Shown in pieces: positions 19,719 to 28,654 of a stretch of 47,371 bases of DNA. The position numbers and the translations under genes are program-made. The stretch is from Hymenobacter coccineus (lineage in GTDB: Bacteria > Bacteroidota > Bacteroidia > Cytophagales > Hymenobacteraceae), in assembly GCF_001816125.1 (NCBI RefSeq), contig NZ_MDZA01000166.1, forward strand, positions 1-47,371, written 5' to 3'. Position 1 is the first letter of the stretch; each line of letters starts with the position of its first letter. The notes beneath the pieces were generated by a model, which was given only the letters and a program-made list of their open reading frames with translations, was not told the DNA's origin and searched no databases.

Positions 19719-20069
19719 GTGATTGCTTTTGCCTGGAGGCATGCTCCCAACCGCCCCGACGAACGTAGCCCCGGCCCCGAGCAGCCGGCACTGCTGGCGT
19801 TCATATTACGTGTATGATTCGAAGACGAGGCCGCGATGGCCGGGCACGAGGCAGACCCACAACAACGCATCGCCGTGCGGGCGTTTGAGCGATTCGTGGC
19901 CTACTTTGTGGCGCACAGCTACGCCTTTGTGGCGCCGGCCGGTATGCTGCGCGGCCCCGGCCCGGCCGGTAAGTACGCCCTGCTCACCTTCGGCGACGGT
20001 TGCGGCACCGACCGCTTGGCGCTGAACATTTTGCGGCGCTGGGGCGTACCCCGCGCTTGCTACTGTTGA
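19719..20069 (+). pseudogene. Polysaccharide deacetylase (NodB-domain) remnant
   Basis: A decayed fragment. Read in one frame, it gives residues ending in LLAFILRV, then an in-frame TGA at 19815, then FEDEAAM and a stretch with RAFERFVAYFVAHSYAFVAP, GKYALLTFGDGC and ALNILRRWGVPRACYC before a stop. This matches the start of NodB-type deacetylases, where GKYALLTFDDGY binds the metal and LxxxGVPATFF follows. Here the first metal Asp of TFDDG has become Gly and everything after the first helix is lost. Active relatives remove acetyl groups from surface polysaccharides. A remnant inside the EPS locus suggests loss of such a step. No ATG precedes the reading frame; a GTG at 19719 follows a stop. 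Confidence 0.6.
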
Positions 20070-20241
20070 CAATTGCTCAGTGGCCGCGCCGACAACTGCT
20101 AGCGCCCCGTATTCGTTTTGTAGCATCACCCCGCCTTCGCCCAGATGGCCGGGGCCCTGGATAGGGGCCCCAACCCAACCACAATGTATTTGCAAGCTGG
20201 TCCGCTTATTTAGCGGCCTTGCTTTCACTTCACCGCCTGCT

Positions 20242-21486
20242 TTGACCCCTTCCCTACCCGACCCCGCCAAACAAGCCAAAGCCGCTCGCCTACAGACCGT
20301 TGATGCCCTGCGGGGAGGGGCCCTGTTGGGTATTCTGGTGGTGCATTGCAGCCGCTGGTTCGCGCCCGATGCCCTGCCCAGTCAGCTGTACGCAACGCAT
20401 GCCGCCGGTTACCTCAACGGCCTGGTAACCGGGAAGGTAGAGCTGCTTTTTGTGGATAAGTTTTACGCCCTTTTTTCTTTTTTATTCGGCCTGAGCTTTT
20501 CGCTGATGATCAGCCGCTCGCACGTTGCGCCCGCCGCTTTTTTTCGGCGGTTTCTGCGCCGGCTGTGCATCTTGGGGGCCATTGGCTTGCTGCATTACCT
20601 GCACTGGCGGGGCGATATTCTGCTCATCTATGCGGTGCTGGGGGCCCTGCTGCTGCTCTTCAATAGGTTTTCCAACGGCGTCGTCCTCGCCTTTGCGCTG
20701 GTACTGGCGCTTAACCTGCCCGTGCGTTCGCTCCAGGCCTACCGCGCCTGGACGGCCCCGCCGCCCACGGCCCAGCCGGCAGCGCGCGCCCCAAACCCCC
20801 AGGCGCAGGCTACCTACCGCACGCTGGCCCACGGCAGCTACGCAGCCACGGTTTGGGCCAACGCGCACTCGTTTGGCGATGCGCTGGATTTTCAATTCGG
20901 CAGCGGCCGGATTTTCCAAACGCTGGGCTTCTTCCTGCTGGGACTGTACACCGGTCGGCGGCGGCTTTTCGAACGGCTGGAAAGCGCCCGGGGCGCGTTC
21001 TGGTGGTTTGTCGGCGGAGCGCTGCTACTGCTGGTCGCCACGAAGCTCCTGGCCCTGGCAATGGGCCGGGCGCACGAGGGTGCGCAGCTATCGGGCCCAC
21101 TCGCCGGCGCCCTGCTCGCCGTAGTCCGTGATTTGGGCAACGTGGCCACCACCGGCTTTTACATTGCCGGCCTGGCGCTGCTGTTTCAGTCGCGGCCCGG
21201 GCGCTGGGTAGCCACGCCCCTGGCACTGGTCGGCCGCATGGCCCTCACCAACTACCTGCTTCAGACCCTGATAGGTTCGTTAGTGTTCTTTGGCTACGGC
21301 CTGGGCCTGCTCCGTACCAGCGAGTTGTGGCTGGCCTGTTTGCTCAGCTTGCCCATATTCTTACTGCAAGTCGGCGCGAGCGCCTATTGGCTGAAGCACT
21401 TCACGTACGGCCCCGTCGAGTGGCTGTGGCGCTCCCTCACGCTGGGCGAAAGGCAATCCTTGCGATTGAAAGCCAAGACCGCTTAG
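20242..21486 (+). CDS. DUF418 family membrane protein (YeiB-like)
   Basis: About 414 residues with eight to ten membrane segments. RLQTVDALRGGALLGILVVH at the N-terminus, then VDKFYALFSFLFGLSFSLM, and the C-terminal DUF418 stretch (GRMALTNYLLQTLIGSLVFFGYG and YGPVEWLWRSLT) are the signatures of YeiB/DUF418 proteins. These are distant relatives of membrane acyltransferases with no settled function. The start is uncertain: there is no ATG in frame before the first membrane helix. TTG at 20242 gives LTPSLPDPAKQAKAARLQ, the expected short basic leader. The frame stays open further upstream to GTG at 20080 but reads as non-protein sequence. Sitting between EPS genes, it might modify the polymer, but that is inference. 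Confidence 0.8.
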   Translation: MTPSLPDPAKQAKAARLQTVDALRGGALLGILVVHCSRWFAPDALPSQLYATHAAGYLNGLVTGKVELLFVDKFYALFSFLFGLSFSLMISRSHVAPAAFFRRFLRRLCILGAIGLLHYLHWRGDILLIYAVLGALLLLFNRFSNGVVLAFALVLALNLPVRSLQAYRAWTAPPPTAQPAARAPNPQAQATYRTLAHGSYAATVWANAHSFGDALDFQFGSGRIFQTLGFFLLGLYTGRRRLFERLESARGAFWWFVGGALLLLVATKLLALAMGRAHEGAQLSGPLAGALLAVVRDLGNVATTGFYIAGLALLFQSRPGRWVATPLALVGRMALTNYLLQTLIGSLVFFGYGLGLLRTSELWLACLLSLPIFLLQVGASAYWLKHFTYGPVEWLWRSLTLGERQSLRLKAKTA

Positions 21487-21564
21487 CTCCGCCTGCCCCC
21501 ATCCCGGCTTGGCTGAGCCCGGCATAATGGCACTGCTTCCGCTTGAATTTTAGAGCAAACCGGG

Positions 21565-21659
21565 GTGGTCCGGCGACTTTTTCAGTCGTCGGACCACTCT
21601 TACTACACAGCGGTTTCGGGGTATTGCAAGAGTGGCCCGACGACTGAGCGCCGGACCAC
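21565..21659. repeat. Double-hairpin REP-like inverted repeat
   Basis: 21565-21601 (GTGGTCCGGCGACT at the left, AGTCGTCGGACCACTCTT at the right) recurs in inverted, slightly diverged form at 21628-21659. Each half is itself a partial palindrome, the layout of paired REP sequences. It separates the DUF418 gene from the end of a minus-strand glycosyltransferase gene, so it may also act as an mRNA end-protector for both. Confidence 0.75.
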
Positions 21660-21693
21660 TCCAGTTTAAACCATCGCCCGATCAACTAGCCGA

Positions 21694-22872
21694 TTAAACG
21701 GCCCCGTAGAGCGCCAGGTACTGGTCGGCAATTTTGGCCAGGGGAAACCGCTCGGCCACAATGGCCACGGCTCGGGCGGATACCTGCGCGTACAGGGCCC
21801 CGTCGGAAAGCAGGCGGTTGACGGCTCCGGCAATGGCGTCCACGCTCGTCACGTCGACCAGCAGGCCGCCGTCCTCCACCACCCACGGCACGGCGCCGCT
21901 GGCCTGCCCAGCCACCACGGGCACGCCGTAGGCCATGGCCTCCACGAGCACCATGCCGAAGGATTCTTCGAGCGAGGTGTGCAGGATGAGCGTGCTGGCG
22001 GCAATTTTCCTCAGCACTTCCTCGTGGGGCGTGGGGCCCATAAAAACGACGTTTTGCACGTCGTGCTGGCGGCAGAACGCCTCGGCTTCTTCGCCCGGCA
22101 CAAATGCCGTGCCCATCGCCCAGAGCACGGCCGTGGGGTGCTGCTGCTGCACGGCGCGGAAGGCCAGCAGGGCATTTTTGCTGTTTTTGCGGTCGTCCCA
22201 GCCGTTCACCACCGTGCTGAGCACGGGCCGGTCGAGGGGTGCTTTCACCAGGCTGGCCCGGCCGGGAATGACCACCGGGTTGGGTACCACCGCCACCCGG
22301 GCCTTCGTCCAGGGCTGCACGGTGGCGGCCATGTACGGCGACACGGCCGTGAAGCGGTGGCCCTTGCGGAACACGTAGCGCGCCATCAGCAAGTGAAACA
22401 AGCGGTTGAGGGTGCGCACGTAGTCGAAGATGATGCGGGCGTTGTCGTGCACCGTTACCAGCGTTTGCGGGTCGTAGGCTAGGCCGGCCAGGGCAAACTC
22501 GTAGGTCCAGTGGGCGTGCACCACCTCGGGGCGGAAGCGCCGGAGCTGGGCCAGCATCCCCTGGCGCTCAAACCAAAAAAAATCGGCGGTGCGGCCCAGG
22601 CGGCGGCCGTTCGGCCGGAAGGTGCGGCTGCGGGCGGGCACCACCACGTAGGTCAGGCTGGGGCCCTCGTGCACGAAGGGCGGGGTGTCGTCGCCCAGCT
22701 CGTCGTCGAGGGTAATGGCCACCACCCGGTGCCCGCGGGCCACGTACTCGCGGATGAGGTTGCTGATAAGCGGGGCCCCTGCGCGGCCGTTGGGGTAGGC
22801 GCGGGCAGCGTCCCGCTCGGCGAGGGGCAGCAGGTCGTTGGTGGCAATGGGAGCTAAAACGCCGATGTACAT
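21694..22872 (-). CDS. Glycosyltransferase family 4
   Basis: A 392-residue GT-B fold retaining glycosyltransferase. The N-terminal acceptor domain includes HAHWTYEFALAGLAYD and a donor domain follows, with VVNGWDDRKNSKNALLAF near residue 230 and ESFGMVLVEAMAYGVPVVAG near residue 310. The latter holds the EX7E nucleotide-sugar-binding pair. It would add one sugar to the EPS repeat unit at the cytoplasmic face. The start at 22872 (MYIGVLAP) is the first ATG that begins the usual first strand; 21 codons of upstream frame are not protein-like. It is the last gene of the minus-strand EPS series, separated by about 110 nt from the beta-helix lipoprotein. Confidence 0.9.
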   Translation of the reverse strand: MYIGVLAPIATNDLLPLAERDAARAYPNGRAGAPLISNLIREYVARGHRVVAITLDDELGDDTPPFVHEGPSLTYVVVPARSRTFRPNGRRLGRTADFFWFERQGMLAQLRRFRPEVVHAHWTYEFALAGLAYDPQTLVTVHDNARIIFDYVRTLNRLFHLLMARYVFRKGHRFTAVSPYMAATVQPWTKARVAVVPNPVVIPGRASLVKAPLDRPVLSTVVNGWDDRKNSKNALLAFRAVQQQHPTAVLWAMGTAFVPGEEAEAFCRQHDVQNVVFMGPTPHEEVLRKIAASTLILHTSLEESFGMVLVEAMAYGVPVVAGQASGAVPWVVEDGGLLVDVTSVDAIAGAVNRLLSDGALYAQVSARAVAIVAERFPLAKIADQYLALYGAV

Positions 22873-22982
22873 CAGGGAGTTATTTAAGTTGTCAGTTACT
22901 AGTTGTCCGTTGCTAGTCAGCCCGTGACCGCCCAACCAACACCCCGTAAACTACGACTGACCACTCGGTTGCTTTTGAAAGA

Positions 22983-24179
22983 TTATTTGGAAACCGAAAC
23001 CAACTGGGGCCCCACCGCCACGCCAGCTTTGCGCAGCTTCTGCTGCCAGGTGCGCCACTCGTTTTCCTCGGTTACCCAGGCGATGGGGCCGGCCAAGTGT
23101 TTGGTGTCGGCGCAGGGCGCGCAGGCCCCGGGGCTCAGGTCCTGGCGGTCGGGGGCAGGGTCGGTGCCGCCCCACTTTACGTAGCCCACGGTGTTGTGGG
23201 CCACGCGGTGGCCAAAAAACACGGTTTCGGGCTGCTTGTAAAAGTTGAAAACGCCCAGCCCGGCGTAGCCGGCGCTGAAGCGCGCCCCGTCGGGCAGGTA
23301 GCCGGCGGTGATGGCGCGGTTATCGTGAAAGTAGATGTCGTGGCCGGCGGCGATGTTCATGGCCGCGTTGCCGGTGGCCACAAACTGGTTGTGGTCGGCT
23401 TCCACGAAAGCCGTGGCGCCGTCCGCCGTTTTGGCGTCGCCGTCGGTCGTCAGGCCCGAGCCCGTGAACTGGCCCGCCGCGGCCGGAAACGGGTAGGCGC
23501 CGCGCACAAAGTTGTCGTGCACCCGCAGCGGACTGGCAGCTGTGCCCGATGAGTTATACAGGTTGATGTTATCCTCCACTAGGCTCTGGCCCGGCGCGTT
23601 CACCACCTCATTGTAGGCGATTTCGATGCCGGGCACGTGCTGCACCGTGTTCAAAAGCAGGAAGCTGCAATGGGTGCTGCCGGTGTTGTTGCGCCAGCGG
23701 CCGTCCACGTCGCGCACCAGGTTGTAGCGCACCGCCAGGGTTTGGCCGGGGGCCCCGGTACCGCTCCAGCGGTTCACTACGATGCCGCTGGTTTGCACAA
23801 AGGCGTTGTGCTCCACCACCAGGCGGCGCGGGCGGTAGGCGTCGAGGAAGCGGCCGGGGGCCTGCTTATCGGTGGTGGGCGGCAGGCCGCGGCCGCGGCA
23901 GTTACACACGGTCAGGTCGGCCCCCTCGCCGGCCTCAATGAGGTTGCCGGGGCCCGTCAGGGCGCAGCCGTCCAGCACCACGGGCTCGGTGGTGGCAATG
24001 CGCACGCAGGCCGTGCCCGAGGCCGTGCTGGCGTAGGCGCCCGAATACGTGCCGCCCTTGGTGATGACGAGCGTGGCGTCGCCACTGGCGTGGTGGCTGG
24101 CGCAGGCGGCCACGCCGGGGCCCCCGGCCAGCAGGGCCAGCCACAGCCAGCGAACCGGATGGTGCAAAAAGGCCCGCAT
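22983..24179 (-). CDS. Beta-helix lipoprotein, paralogue of the T9SS beta-helix protein
   Basis: A 398-residue right-handed beta-helix protein. The N-terminus has a hydrophobic signal and lipobox GVAAC with Cys26 as the lipidation site. The body matches the first domain of the protein at 16135-19388 almost throughout: VVLDGC, GNLIEAGEGADLTV, QTSGIVVNRWSGTGAPGQTL, SLVEDNINLYN, VRGAYPFPA, EADHNQFV, AGHDIYFHDNR and the C-terminal DRQDLSPGACAPCA are shared. It lacks the carbohydrate-binding repeats and sorting tail. It overlaps the stop of the upstream GT2 gene by one base (TAATG), so it is translationally coupled to EPS assembly genes. The fold is common among polysaccharide lyases and C5-epimerases; catalytic residues cannot be assigned. 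Confidence 0.85.
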   Translation of the reverse strand: MRAFLHHPVRWLWLALLAGGPGVAACASHHASGDATLVITKGGTYSGAYASTASGTACVRIATTEPVVLDGCALTGPGNLIEAGEGADLTVCNCRGRGLPPTTDKQAPGRFLDAYRPRRLVVEHNAFVQTSGIVVNRWSGTGAPGQTLAVRYNLVRDVDGRWRNNTGSTHCSFLLLNTVQHVPGIEIAYNEVVNAPGQSLVEDNINLYNSSGTAASPLRVHDNFVRGAYPFPAAAGQFTGSGLTTDGDAKTADGATAFVEADHNQFVATGNAAMNIAAGHDIYFHDNRAITAGYLPDGARFSAGYAGLGVFNFYKQPETVFFGHRVAHNTVGYVKWGGTDPAPDRQDLSPGACAPCADTKHLAGPIAWVTEENEWRTWQQKLRKAGVAVGPQLVSVSK

Positions 24180-25018
24180 TAGTGCATAAAATAGCCCACC
24201 AGCCGGCGCGCGTAGCCGTTCAGCAGGAAGTAGGGCAAATAAATTGCGGGGCAGTTTTTAATAGCGAAGTGAGTGAAATTGACCAGGTTGCCCCCGCCCC
24301 GGATGCCGAACAGGTGCTGGTAGTAGCCCTTCACGCTGCGGTGCTTGCGGGTGAGGGTCTGGCCGCTTTCCTCGGGGTAGGTGCTGAGCTGGGCGGCGTA
24401 GTTGCAGAGCACCGGGAAGCCGGCCCGGCGCGCCACGCTGGTGTAGTCGAAGTCGGCGAGGTAGTGCGGCAGGCGCTTCTCATCAAACAGGCCCACCTTG
24501 TCAATCACCGCTTTAGGAATCAGCAGGCCGCGCCCGGGCAGGTACGTGACGGGGTGCAGGCCGGTGCGCAGGCCGGCGGGCAGCTCGTGCAGCAGGTCGC
24601 GGCGGGTGTTGGTGCGGAAGTCGAGCCGCTCGCCGCCGTAAATCACTTCGCCGGTGGCGGCGTCGAACTCCAGGGCCCCCAGCACGGCGGTGGGGTTTTG
24701 GTCGGCGGCGGCCAGCATCTCGGCCACGAAGGTGGGGGCGGCCACCACGTCGTTGTTCAGGGTGAGCACGCGGGTGGCGCCCAGGGCCAGGGCCCGGCGG
24801 ATGCCCAGGTTCACGCCGGCCGTCCAGAACAGGTTGCCGTCGCCAGTCACCACTTCCACTTCGGGGTAGCCGCGGGCCAATTCGGCGGCCGTTTCGTCGG
24901 TCGAGCCGTCGTCCACGACCACCGTGCGGAATTCCTGGTTGGTTTGCGCCCGCAGCGAGACAAGGCACTCGGCGGTGTAGCGCCAGCGGTTGAAAACGGG
25001 GATAATAACGTAAAGCAT
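24179..25018 (-). CDS. Glycosyltransferase family 2
   Basis: A 279-residue GT-A enzyme. It opens MLYVIIPVFNRWRYTAECL; VVVDDGSTDETAAEL is near residue 33, LTLNNDVVAAPTFVAEML provides the DxD-like metal site near residue 85, and LADFDYTSVARRAGFPV is near residue 190. It resembles rhamnosyl/galactosyl transferases of surface polysaccharide loci. The C-terminal IKNCPAIYLPYFLLNGYARRL is a hydrophobic membrane-associating segment. Its stop overlaps the beta-helix lipoprotein start, and the preceding GT4 gene ends 8 nt upstream, so it lies in the middle of a tight operon. Confidence 0.92.
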   Translation of the reverse strand: MLYVIIPVFNRWRYTAECLVSLRAQTNQEFRTVVVDDGSTDETAAELARGYPEVEVVTGDGNLFWTAGVNLGIRRALALGATRVLTLNNDVVAAPTFVAEMLAAADQNPTAVLGALEFDAATGEVIYGGERLDFRTNTRRDLLHELPAGLRTGLHPVTYLPGRGLLIPKAVIDKVGLFDEKRLPHYLADFDYTSVARRAGFPVLCNYAAQLSTYPEESGQTLTRKHRSVKGYYQHLFGIRGGGNLVNFTHFAIKNCPAIYLPYFLLNGYARRLVGYFMH

Positions 25019-25026
25019 AGCAGCGG

Positions 25027-26313
25027 TTATAATTGAGAAGGTGGAGTAGTATCCCCGGGCACGGCAGCGGGCACCAACCGGCTCGGTGCCAGCACACTAT
25101 TGACCAGCGCCTGGAGATGGCGGCCCCGCAACGGCCACGTTTGGGTATGCGCAAAGGCATAGCCGGCGCGGCCCATGGCCACGCGCGCGGCCGGGTGGTC
25201 GTAGCAGTACTCAACAGCCCGGGCCAGGGCGGCCACCGTTTCGGCGGGCGTAGTCACGGGAATTTTTAAGGCCGCGGCGGGCGGAATGAAATCACGGGCG
25301 CCTTGGTGGTCCAGAGTGATAATGGGCAAGCCGGTGCCCATTGCCTCCAGCAACTGCGTGGCGAACGAATCGCGTAGGCTGGCAAACATAAAGGCGTCGT
25401 GCGTCAAAAATTCCTCGCGCACTTCGGCCCAGGGCAGCGTACCTCGCCACACCACGCGGCCTTCCAGCCCGTGTTGTGCAATGAGGGCGGGCAACTGGGC
25501 CCCTACTATGCCATCGCCCACCACGGTAAGGCAAAACGGCACCCGGGCGTCGACTTGCGCCAACGCTTCGAGCACCAGCGGCAAGGCTTTACGCGTTACC
25601 AGGCGGCCCAACCACAGCAGCCGCAACGCCCCTCCCCCGGGGCGCATGGGAAATTCGGCCGGCAGAAAATTAGCCGGAAGGCCTGAGTCGAGAAACATTT
25701 CGACGCGCCGGCCCCCAAGGCGGCGGACCGCGGCGGCCGTTTCGGCGTTGGTGGTGAGCACCAGCGCGGCGCGGCGCAGGCTTTGGCGCACATTGGGGTC
25801 GCACGCCACCAATACCTTACTAATGGCATTGCGCAACGTTTCGGTTTTAAACCAATCGGGGAAGTAGCGACGAAACGCCACCGGGGCTTGCTGCCCCCCG
25901 CCCAGGGGGCCCACTACCAAGGGCTGGCCCAGCCGCCACAGCCAAGTGGCCATTTGCATGCTGCCGTAAGTAGCGTGGTGCACCAAATCGAACCCTTGGG
26001 CCACTGCTAAGCCTTGCGCCGCGCGCCACGCCCGGTACTGCCACACCATGTAGTGCAGGTACACCCCAAACTGCCAGCGGTAGGCGTATTCTACCCAGGC
26101 CGGTACAGCCACGTAAACCAAGTGCGTACGGGTTTGCTCGGCTGGCGACCAGTGCTGAGCGATGTACGCCTCTAAATCGGCGGCGCCGGTGGATTTGGTC
26201 AGGCACCACACTTCGTGGCCCAGCTGTTGCCACTGCTGCATCCAATTGAACCCAATGCCTTCTTCCCCCCCTTTGGTTGGATTGCACGCGTAAGCCGATA
26301 TCAATACCTTCAT
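25027..26313 (-). CDS. Glycosyltransferase family 4
   Basis: A 428-residue GT-B enzyme. The start MKVLISAYACNPTKGGEEGIGFNW is characteristic of a GT4 group in Bacteroidota EPS loci. The mid-region GPLGGGQQAP binds acceptor, and the donor domain has LLWLGRLVTRKALPLVLEAL near residue 230 and TQLLEAMGTGLPIITL near residue 335. The E of the EX7E pair is less typical, with DSFATQLLEAM at this place. The ATG at 26313 overlaps the TGA of the upstream gene by one base (TGATG), so the two are coupled. A GTG one codon upstream is an alternative start. Confidence 0.9.
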   Translation of the reverse strand: MKVLISAYACNPTKGGEEGIGFNWMQQWQQLGHEVWCLTKSTGAADLEAYIAQHWSPAEQTRTHLVYVAVPAWVEYAYRWQFGVYLHYMVWQYRAWRAAQGLAVAQGFDLVHHATYGSMQMATWLWRLGQPLVVGPLGGGQQAPVAFRRYFPDWFKTETLRNAISKVLVACDPNVRQSLRRAALVLTTNAETAAAVRRLGGRRVEMFLDSGLPANFLPAEFPMRPGGGALRLLWLGRLVTRKALPLVLEALAQVDARVPFCLTVVGDGIVGAQLPALIAQHGLEGRVVWRGTLPWAEVREEFLTHDAFMFASLRDSFATQLLEAMGTGLPIITLDHQGARDFIPPAAALKIPVTTPAETVAALARAVEYCYDHPAARVAMGRAGYAFAHTQTWPLRGRHLQALVNSVLAPSRLVPAAVPGDTTPPSQL

Positions 26314-27326
26314 CACGAAATGGGTTGGGCCGGCTTGGCGGCTTGCTTGGGGCTCTGGAGGCCGGCGGCCACCGGCTTCTGGCCCGCAAATACGCGCCGC
26401 ACCATGGCCGCCAGCCGGCTTCGGAAGAACTCGTTGAAGCGGCGGTTGTCGCGGCGGCGGTCCTGGGCCACCTGGGCGGGGTGGCGCAGCGGGAAGGCCA
26501 GGTCGCGCGCCGGCAAGTCGCCCAGCACGTCGCCCCCGTCGTGGGTGTGCGTCGAGTCGTTACCGAAGCCGATGTTGCCCACCAGGTTCACAGCGGGCAC
26601 AATGTAGAGGCCCTGGTGGCGGGCAATGGTGTACTCCCACTGGTAGTCCCACACGTCGGGCGGCTGCGGCAGGGCCAGCACGCCGGCCATCTTGCCCAGC
26701 CGGTAGCGCTTCTCCAGGGGCCCCGTGAAGGTGCTGTTCAGGGCCCCCGAGGCGGCCACGGACCGGAAGTCGGTGAGGTGGTAGTCGTAGAGCTGCCAGG
26801 CGCGCCGCCAGGTGGCCCAACCCCAGCTGTTGCGCTGCGTGGAGAAGTAGTACGAGGGCGCGCCGGGGTCCAGGGCCCCCTGGGCCTCCGAGCCGAAGTT
26901 GTTGCCGCCGATGTGCATCACCCGCGCGTCGTCGCGGTAGCGGGCCAGCAGCTCCTGGCAAAACGGAAAGAAGCTGGGGGCCGGCACGCAGTCGTCTTCG
27001 AGGATGATGCCTTCGGCTTCGTGCGCAAAAAACCAGTTCATGGCCGTGACCGGGGCCAGGCCGCAGTTCAGGTTTTCCTCCTGAAAAAGAGTGAGTACTT
27101 CGCAGGGCCAGTCCACTTCCTGCACCACGGCGCGGGTTTCGGCGCAGCGCACGGCGTCGGTGGGGTGGCCGGGGCGGGGGCCGTCGGCGGCCACGTACAG
27201 GCGGGTGGGCCGGGCCCGGCGAATGGTGTCGAACACGCGCCGAGTGGTATCAGGCCGGCTGAAAATCATCAGCAAAACCGGCGTATTGAGGGCCCCGGTG
27301 GGCAGAGAGGCATCGGGATGGGGCAT
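26313..27326 (-). CDS. GT-A nucleotide-diphospho-sugar transferase
   Basis: A 337-residue sugar transferase of the GT-A type. After the first strand (NTPVLLMIFSRPDTTRRVFD) come ILEDDCVPAPSFFPFCQELL near residue 115, with the acidic metal-binding triad, then RVMHIGGNNF and QRNSWGWATWRRAWQLYD. This combination is typical of EPS-cluster transferases that databases often label hemolytic or nucleotide-diphospho-sugar transferase proteins. It is coupled to the downstream GT4 through a TGATG overlap. The start MPHPDASLPTG at 27326 is preferred, because the longer frame overlaps the end of the upstream GT4 gene and is not protein-like. Which sugar is added is unknown. Confidence 0.85.
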   Translation of the reverse strand: MPHPDASLPTGALNTPVLLMIFSRPDTTRRVFDTIRRARPTRLYVAADGPRPGHPTDAVRCAETRAVVQEVDWPCEVLTLFQEENLNCGLAPVTAMNWFFAHEAEGIILEDDCVPAPSFFPFCQELLARYRDDARVMHIGGNNFGSEAQGALDPGAPSYYFSTQRNSWGWATWRRAWQLYDYHLTDFRSVAASGALNSTFTGPLEKRYRLGKMAGVLALPQPPDVWDYQWEYTIARHQGLYIVPAVNLVGNIGFGNDSTHTHDGGDVLGDLPARDLAFPLRHPAQVAQDRRRDNRRFNEFFRSRLAAMVRRVFAGQKPVAAGLQSPKQAAKPAQPIS

Positions 27327-27367
27327 AATGTTGCCGTTAGGGTGCGAACAGCCTATACGGATATGGT

Positions 27368-28584
27368 TCAGTGAATCGCCACCGCGGCCGGTGCATTGGC
27401 GCGGCCGGCCGGCCCCGCGGACTGGCAAACGGCCTGGTAGGCAGCAAGTGTACGTTGCACAATGACGTTTGGGTCATGGCGCTCCCGGGCCACGGCCTGC
27501 GCTTGCCGGGCAATGCGGCCGTGCAGGGCCGCGTCGTGGCAGAGACGCAGCACCTGCCGGGCCAGCGAGCCGGGCGCCAGGGTGCAGAGCAGGCCGGTTT
27601 CGCCCTCGGTGATGAGCGAGCCCACCCCGCCCACGCCCGATGCTACCACGGGCAGCCCCACCAGTTGGGCTTCGCACACGCTGTTGGGGCTGTTGTCGAT
27701 GTACGACGGGTGGAGCAGGCAGAACGATTCGCGCATGAGCCCGGCTAGCCCGGCCGCGTCCTGAAACGGGCGGCACTCCACGTCGACGGGCCCCAGGTGG
27801 GCCAGGCCGTAGCGCTGGGCCACGGCCGCCACATCGGCCGGCGAGAGGCGGCCCACAATCACGAGCTTCAGGTCGGCTTGCTGGCGAATCAGGTCGTAGG
27901 CCCGCAGCATTTCCTTAAAGCCCTTGATGGACTGGTTGCCGCCCACAAACAGGGCCTGGGGCCGGGGCATAGAAGTGGGGGCCGGGCGTCGGCGGCGGCA
28001 AAAAACTCCGGCCGCAGCGCCTCCCAGTTGTGGTAGATGGTGCAGCCCGGGCTGAGGCGGGCCGTGTGGGCTTTGTCCCAGTCGGTGCGGCACAAGAAGT
28101 GGTGCACGGTGGGCAGGTACCACCGCTCGTAGAGGCCCGCCATCGTCCAGAGCGCTTTCAGGATGGACAACGAATCCGGCACCACCTTCGCGTATTCCGA
28201 CACGATGCCCTGCACCGAGAGCAGCGTCGGCACGCGCAGGCCGGCCGTCATGGCCGGCAATTGCAGCTCCGAGCCGTGTAGGTGCAGCAGGTCGTAGCGG
28301 TGGGCGTGCTGCCGCAGGTAGCGCCGCACCAGCCGAATGCGCCGCTGGTAAAGCGTCAGGATGTCTTCGCGCACCGGCGGCGTTTTCAGGTAGATGAAGT
28401 GGATGCCATCGGCGTCAAACTCGTCGACCGGATCGGCAATGCGGTGCGACCAGTTCAGCACGGTCAGCTCCACTTCCGGGCGCTTTTTCAGCAAGTTGGC
28501 CAGCGTGCCCACCCAGGGCACGGGGTGGCCACCGGTTTCGAGGGGGTGCGGGAAAGGCGCTAGCCAAAGTACTTTTAAGGCCAT
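27368..28584 (-). pseudogene. Glycosyltransferase family 4, frameshifted
   Basis: A GT4 gene of about 405 residues split over two frames. The N-terminal half starts MALKVLWLAPFPHPLETGG and runs through HLHGSELQLPA to NWEALRPEFFAAADARP. The C-terminal half continues in another frame with SMPRPQALFVGGNQSIKGFK, LKLVIVGRL, SFCLLHPSYIDNSPNSVCEA and QLVGLPVVASGVGGVGSLI. The break is in a run of five G on the plus strand at 27977-27981. One more base there joins the halves exactly, reading DARPPTSMPRPQ. Both halves keep all GT4 motifs, so the gene is either recently broken or intact in reality. It lies between the polymerase/ligase gene and a GT-A gene on the same strand. Confidence 0.88.
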
Positions 28585-28654
28585 GCCACGTCGAGGTTAG
28601 GCGGCCGTTGCATACGGGCAGCCTTAGCAAAGGTGTGCTTGCTAAGCATTAAAA

